Of a stretch of 55,176 nucleotides of DNA, positions 52,354 through 55,176 are shown piece by piece. The stretch's first letter is position 1. Every line of letters begins with the position of its first letter. The stretch is from Turicibacter sp. (lineage in GTDB: Bacteria; Bacillota_I; Bacilli_A; MOL361; Turicibacteraceae), in the NCBI GenBank assembly GCA_009787345.1, contig WRGF01000218.1, positions 1 through 55,176 on the forward strand, written 5' to 3'. A model generated the notes under the pieces. That model worked only from the letters and a program-made list of their open reading frames with translations, had not been told where the DNA came from and ran no database searches. The position numbers were made by a program, and so were the translations under genes.

Positions 52354-53295
52354 CTAATTTCCAGTCACTTCAAGGAAAACTTCGTCAAGGCTCGGCTTCT
52401 TGATGGACACCTCGTCGATTTTGATTTTGGCTTCCTCAAGGCGGTTCAGCACCTGGGTCAAGAATTTCGTTTCCGTAATGGGCGCCTTTATGGTATTGTT
52501 CAAATCGTCCACTGTGGTACCCACGTTCAAAATAGCGGAGATATGGATCCTAGCATCCTCCAAAAAGCGGCGGTTCACGATTTTAATATGCAGTTCGGTA
52601 TTTCCAATCAGGTTTTTCAGCTCGTCGGGGGTGCCAAGGGCGACCAGGCTGCCTCGGTCAATGACGGCAATGCGGTCGGCCAGCTGGTCAGCTTCGTCAA
52701 GGTACTGGGTGGTCAGCAAAATCGTGGAACCTGCCTCAACCAGCTTGCGGATCGTCTCCCACATCTGCCCACGGGTGCGGGGGTCAAGGCCGGTAGTCGG
52801 CTCATCGAGGAAAATAATGTCGGGGCGGGCAATCAGGCTCACCGCCAAATCCAAGCGGCGGCGCATCCCACCAGAGAAATTCTTCATTTTTTTATGGGCG
52901 GCATCGGTCAGGGAAAATTCCTCCAATAAATCCGTGGTACGGGCCTTGGCATCTTTTTTGGAAAGCCCATTCAATCGGCAAAACATCATCAGGTTCTCAT
53001 GGGCGGTCAAATCCTCGTCCACACTGGCATATTGCCCGGTCAGCCCAATCAACTTCCGCACCTCATCGGCATCTTTCAATGTGTCCTGACCTAAAATCCG
53101 GATGGTCCCCGCATCCTGTTTGAGCAACGTGGCCATCATCCGCACCATCGTCGTTTTCCCAGCGCCATTCGGCCCCAAAATCCCGAACACCTCCCCTTTG
53201 TAAATGGTCAAATCCAGGTCATTGACGGCAACTTGGTTCTTGAACGTTTTCAAAAGCCCTTTCACCTCAATGGCAACCTCACGCACTTCTGTCAT
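52354..53295 (-). CDS. ABC transporter ATP-binding protein (DrrA-like)
   Basis: A 313-residue ATPase: Walker A GPNGAGKTT, signature FSGGMRRRLDLAVSL, Walker B IIFLDEPTTGLD and a C-terminal DrrA-type extension ending in KKPSLDEVFLEVTGN. This domain type pairs with ABC-2 permeases in drug and antibiotic resistance exporters. ATG 53295 is eight bases from GAGGAG; the longer GTG start at 53304 overlaps that site. First gene of a two-gene unit. Confidence 0.95.
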   Translation of the reverse strand: MTEVREVAIEVKGLLKTFKNQVAVNDLDLTIYKGEVFGILGPNGAGKTTMVRMMATLLKQDAGTIRILGQDTLKDADEVRKLIGLTGQYASVDEDLTAHENLMMFCRLNGLSKKDAKARTTDLLEEFSLTDAAHKKMKNFSGGMRRRLDLAVSLIARPDIIFLDEPTTGLDPRTRGQMWETIRKLVEAGSTILLTTQYLDEADQLADRIAVIDRGSLVALGTPDELKNLIGNTELHIKIVNRRFLEDARIHISAILNVGTTVDDLNNTIKAPITETKFLTQVLNRLEEAKIKIDEVSIKKPSLDEVFLEVTGN

Positions 53296-53847
53296 CACAA
53301 TCACTCCTCATCTGGTGGTTCCCAACGGTGAAGCTGCCGGGAGCCATGCTAAAACCCTTCACTTGGTTGGAATGGCTTATAAGTCTATTGTACGCCCCCA
53401 ATGTAAACAGAATTTAAATGGGAAACGCACCGTGCAGGTTTCATTTGCTTCATGGGATTATTATATGAGGGAAATGTAAACGGGGGTTAAATTGACAAGC
53501 AAATGACGGTGGACCTGTCATTTACTGTTAAAGGGAAAGGAATAACCGGAATGTAGATTTTCAAAATCGCCGTAAAATAACAATATAAAATATGCAATGT
53601 GACATAAGGTAAGATTTAAACAGAGGTAGCAAAAAACGACAAAATTTCCAATGAGGGGCGAGGCATCCTACATATAACGGATGTTTTCGACAATTTAACA
53701 CCTGCTTCACATCAGATTTCTTTAATTCTAGGTTATAATGAAATTAGGTGAAAATGAGGCGGTAAATTTGGAAATGGTGCAATCAAGGGACGTTGCATTA
53801 CAGACAGAAAAACAATTGGCAATAGATTATAATTGGGGTGAAACCAC
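53296..53847. other. Intergenic region between the ABC exporter and the thermonuclease gene
   Basis: About 550 bases with no convincing gene. A TATAAT on the - strand (complement of 53460-53465) may belong to the exporter promoter. AAATGAC at 53501-53507 and GTCATTT at 53517-53523 form an inverted repeat upstream of it. On the + strand a TATAAT lies at 53734-53739 and a 37-codon frame (53738-53851) overlaps the next gene start; see the findings. Confidence 0.6.
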
Positions 53848-54630
53848 ATGAGAAAATACTTATTTACCGGGCTTTTAGCGATTTTGACGGCATGCGGGAC
53901 GGCGAACCCTGTTGACTTGAATCCTATCGTTTATGAGCCTGCCGTTAATGAAGAAATAGCCTTTGAACCAGAAAATGACGAAGCGGGCATCAAAGAAGAT
54001 GACGTTCCAATCACCGAAGAAACCCAGCAAAAGTCCGAAAATATCCCTGAAAATTGGGAGTTGGCAGTGGTCACCCGGGTCATCGACGGCGACACCCTCG
54101 AGGTTGCCCAAGACGGCGAAACCCATCGGGTGCGGCTCATCGGCATCGACACCCCAGAACGGGGCGAGGCAGGATTTGAAGAGGCTTCGGAATTTATGCT
54201 AAACACACTGGCTTACTTTGAAAATACCGTGTGGCTGGAATCCTCCGGCGAGGACGAGGACCGATTCGGAAGGCTGCGCCGTTACGTGTGGCTAGACGGG
54301 GAAACTTCCCTGAACCAACTGATGTTGGACGAAGGACATGCTACTTTATGGGGCAGCCGCCCGGAGCCCATCGAAGAAGAATCCCTAGAAATTGAGGAAG
54401 CCCCAAAAGTCGAGGAAGGGCTTGCAGTCGGAGATGTAGGTCCCAATGGCGGGGAAATCAGAGACAGCGGGCGGGAATATTTCAGGGGCGTACCACTCAT
54501 CCCGGAAGCCCCCCTGCGGTTTCAAAACTGCACAGCGGTCAGGGAATGGTACCCAACCGGGTTGCCAGCCGAACACCCGGCATTCAGGCCAGCCCATGAC
54601 CGGGACAATGATGGCTGGGGGTGTGATTGA
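53848..54630 (+). CDS. Lipoprotein thermonuclease with excalibur motif
   Basis: A 260-residue secreted nuclease of the staphylococcal nuclease (SNase) family. The N-terminus is a lipoprotein signal with lipobox LTAC (Cys16), followed by an acidic linker (17-65). The SNase domain shows RVIDGDTLEV, RVRLIGIDTPERG and EDEDRFGRLRRYVWLDG, with the calcium- and phosphate-binding Asp, Glu and Arg residues in place. The C-terminus has an excalibur calcium-binding motif ending DRDNDGWGCD. It probably degrades extracellular DNA at the cell surface. GGGGTG precedes ATG 53848. Confidence 0.94.
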   Translation: MRKYLFTGLLAILTACGTANPVDLNPIVYEPAVNEEIAFEPENDEAGIKEDDVPITEETQQKSENIPENWELAVVTRVIDGDTLEVAQDGETHRVRLIGIDTPERGEAGFEEASEFMLNTLAYFENTVWLESSGEDEDRFGRLRRYVWLDGETSLNQLMLDEGHATLWGSRPEPIEEESLEIEEAPKVEEGLAVGDVGPNGGEIRDSGREYFRGVPLIPEAPLRFQNCTAVREWYPTGLPAEHPAFRPAHDRDNDGWGCD

Positions 54631-54639
54631 TAGATTATT

Positions 54640-54678
54640 AAAGGTGCAACCGACGATGAGTCTGTCGGTTGCACCTTT
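54640..54678 (+). terminator. Hairpin after the thermonuclease gene
   Basis: AAAGGTGCAACCGAC at 54640-54654 pairs perfectly with GTCGGTTGCACCTTT at 54664-54678 around a 9-nt loop; no extra T tract. Confidence 0.75.
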
Positions 54679-55176
54679 ATACTGGCCTTGCACGCAAAAT
54701 ACGGGCATAGCCATCCAACGCGTCCAAGAATTATTTGAGGGGTATTTGAAAGAAGAGGAATCCTACATCGCTGTGGAAACCACCTTCTTTGCGGGAGGCT
54801 TCGAAATATCCTCTCCGGTCAGTAAGTTGCGGATAATAAAAAATTAGGAGATGGTCGCACAAGGAATGGATTACTATCTCTGACTTTGGGCATACTCTGA
54901 GTGCGATTTCAGAAAAGGAGCGGTTGGAGCATGACGCAGGACAAGAGAAATTTCTCGCATTTATGATGGAACGGACTGAGGATGAACAGGCAATGGAGTG
55001 AAGGGATTTTACATGAAAACTTTGTTTTTCAGTAAGGTACGACTCTCTCACTCAAGGAGCTTCAGATCTTTAAGGATCGCCTCAGTCCTGAGGAGTAAAA
55101 TTCCTTCGAGTTAATTACCTAAAATATCCACTTCCCTTAAGCGCTTTCGATTTGGCAAAATTATACGTGAACTTTT
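54679..55176. other. Apparently degenerate sequence at the window end
   Basis: No intact gene is visible. On the + strand short frames look like broken coding sequence: one ends at 54847 with EEESYIAVETTFFAGGFEIS, another spans about 54840-54980 with KEWITISDFGHTLSAISEKE, and a one-base change at the TTTT near 54960-54963 would extend it to about 55001. None matches a family I can name, and none has a convincing start. Confidence 0.4.

Noticed and set aside
54446-54847. 133-codon + strand frame at the window end
   Set aside because: The first 60 codons are antisense-independent overlap with the thermonuclease gene in another frame; only the tail looks possibly coding, and it has no start.
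55137-55149. cre-like sequence TTAAGCGCTTTCG
   Set aside because: The core matches but the outer TG and CA positions do not, and no gene start follows within the window.

Overview
The window is chromosomal DNA from a low-to-moderate-GC Gram-positive of class Bacilli (Bacillota). It carries spoVS, cotE and the yqfC/yqfD pair, genes tied to endospore formation in Bacillales, so the organism is a spore-former or descends from one. Other Bacilli hallmarks are T-box leaders on glyQS, pheST and tyrS, a fused chorismate mutase-DAHP synthase next to ccpA, ribonuclease Y, RicA and strong AGGAGG-type ribosome binding sites. I do not assign a genus.

From 1 to about 41.8 kb the DNA is dense housekeeping sequence, almost all on the + strand. 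It holds the 3' end of pgsA, then recA, rny, spoVS, miaB, ricA, cotE, mutS, mutL and miaA; lexA (-), ynzC, yneF, plsY (-), parE and parC; yqfC, yqfD, phoH, ybeY, dgkA, era, yqzL, recO, glyQS, dnaG, rpoD, trmK and yqfO; then pheS, pheT, aroA, ccpA, a family 1 glycosidase with its GntR regulator, and tyrS. In Bacillus subtilis (from memory) these blocks lie far apart; here they are joined end to end. Themes are DNA repair (RecA, MutS, MutL, RecO, LexA), tRNA modification and charging, replication and transcription initiation (DnaG, RpoD), chromosome segregation (ParE/ParC), and sporulation. A 437-bp element with terminal inverted repeats and three 56-bp tandem repeats has inserted exactly at the miaA stop codon.

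From about 41.8 to 51.5 kb the window becomes accessory. It starts with a decayed three-gene cassette (DUF3990/DUF3791-like, -). Then comes yhbD-bacE-bacF, a regulator plus two bactofilins, with a 20-bp hairpin in its leader. Next is a three-gene operon with its own promoter and a run of nine C at the expected transcription start: a 454-aa protein of unknown function, a 990-aa dynamin-like GTPase, and a 203-aa protein with a hydrophobic hairpin. After it lie a frameshifted small gene and an Rpn-type PD-(D/E)XK nuclease (-). The dynamin-like operon is the best candidate for an undescribed system, perhaps membrane remodelling or defence.

The last part (51.5-55.2 kb) has a two-gene DrrAB-type ABC exporter (-), a lipoprotein thermonuclease with an excalibur motif, and about 550 bp of apparently degenerate sequence. 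No rRNA, tRNA, CRISPR array, complete insertion sequence or prophage was seen.
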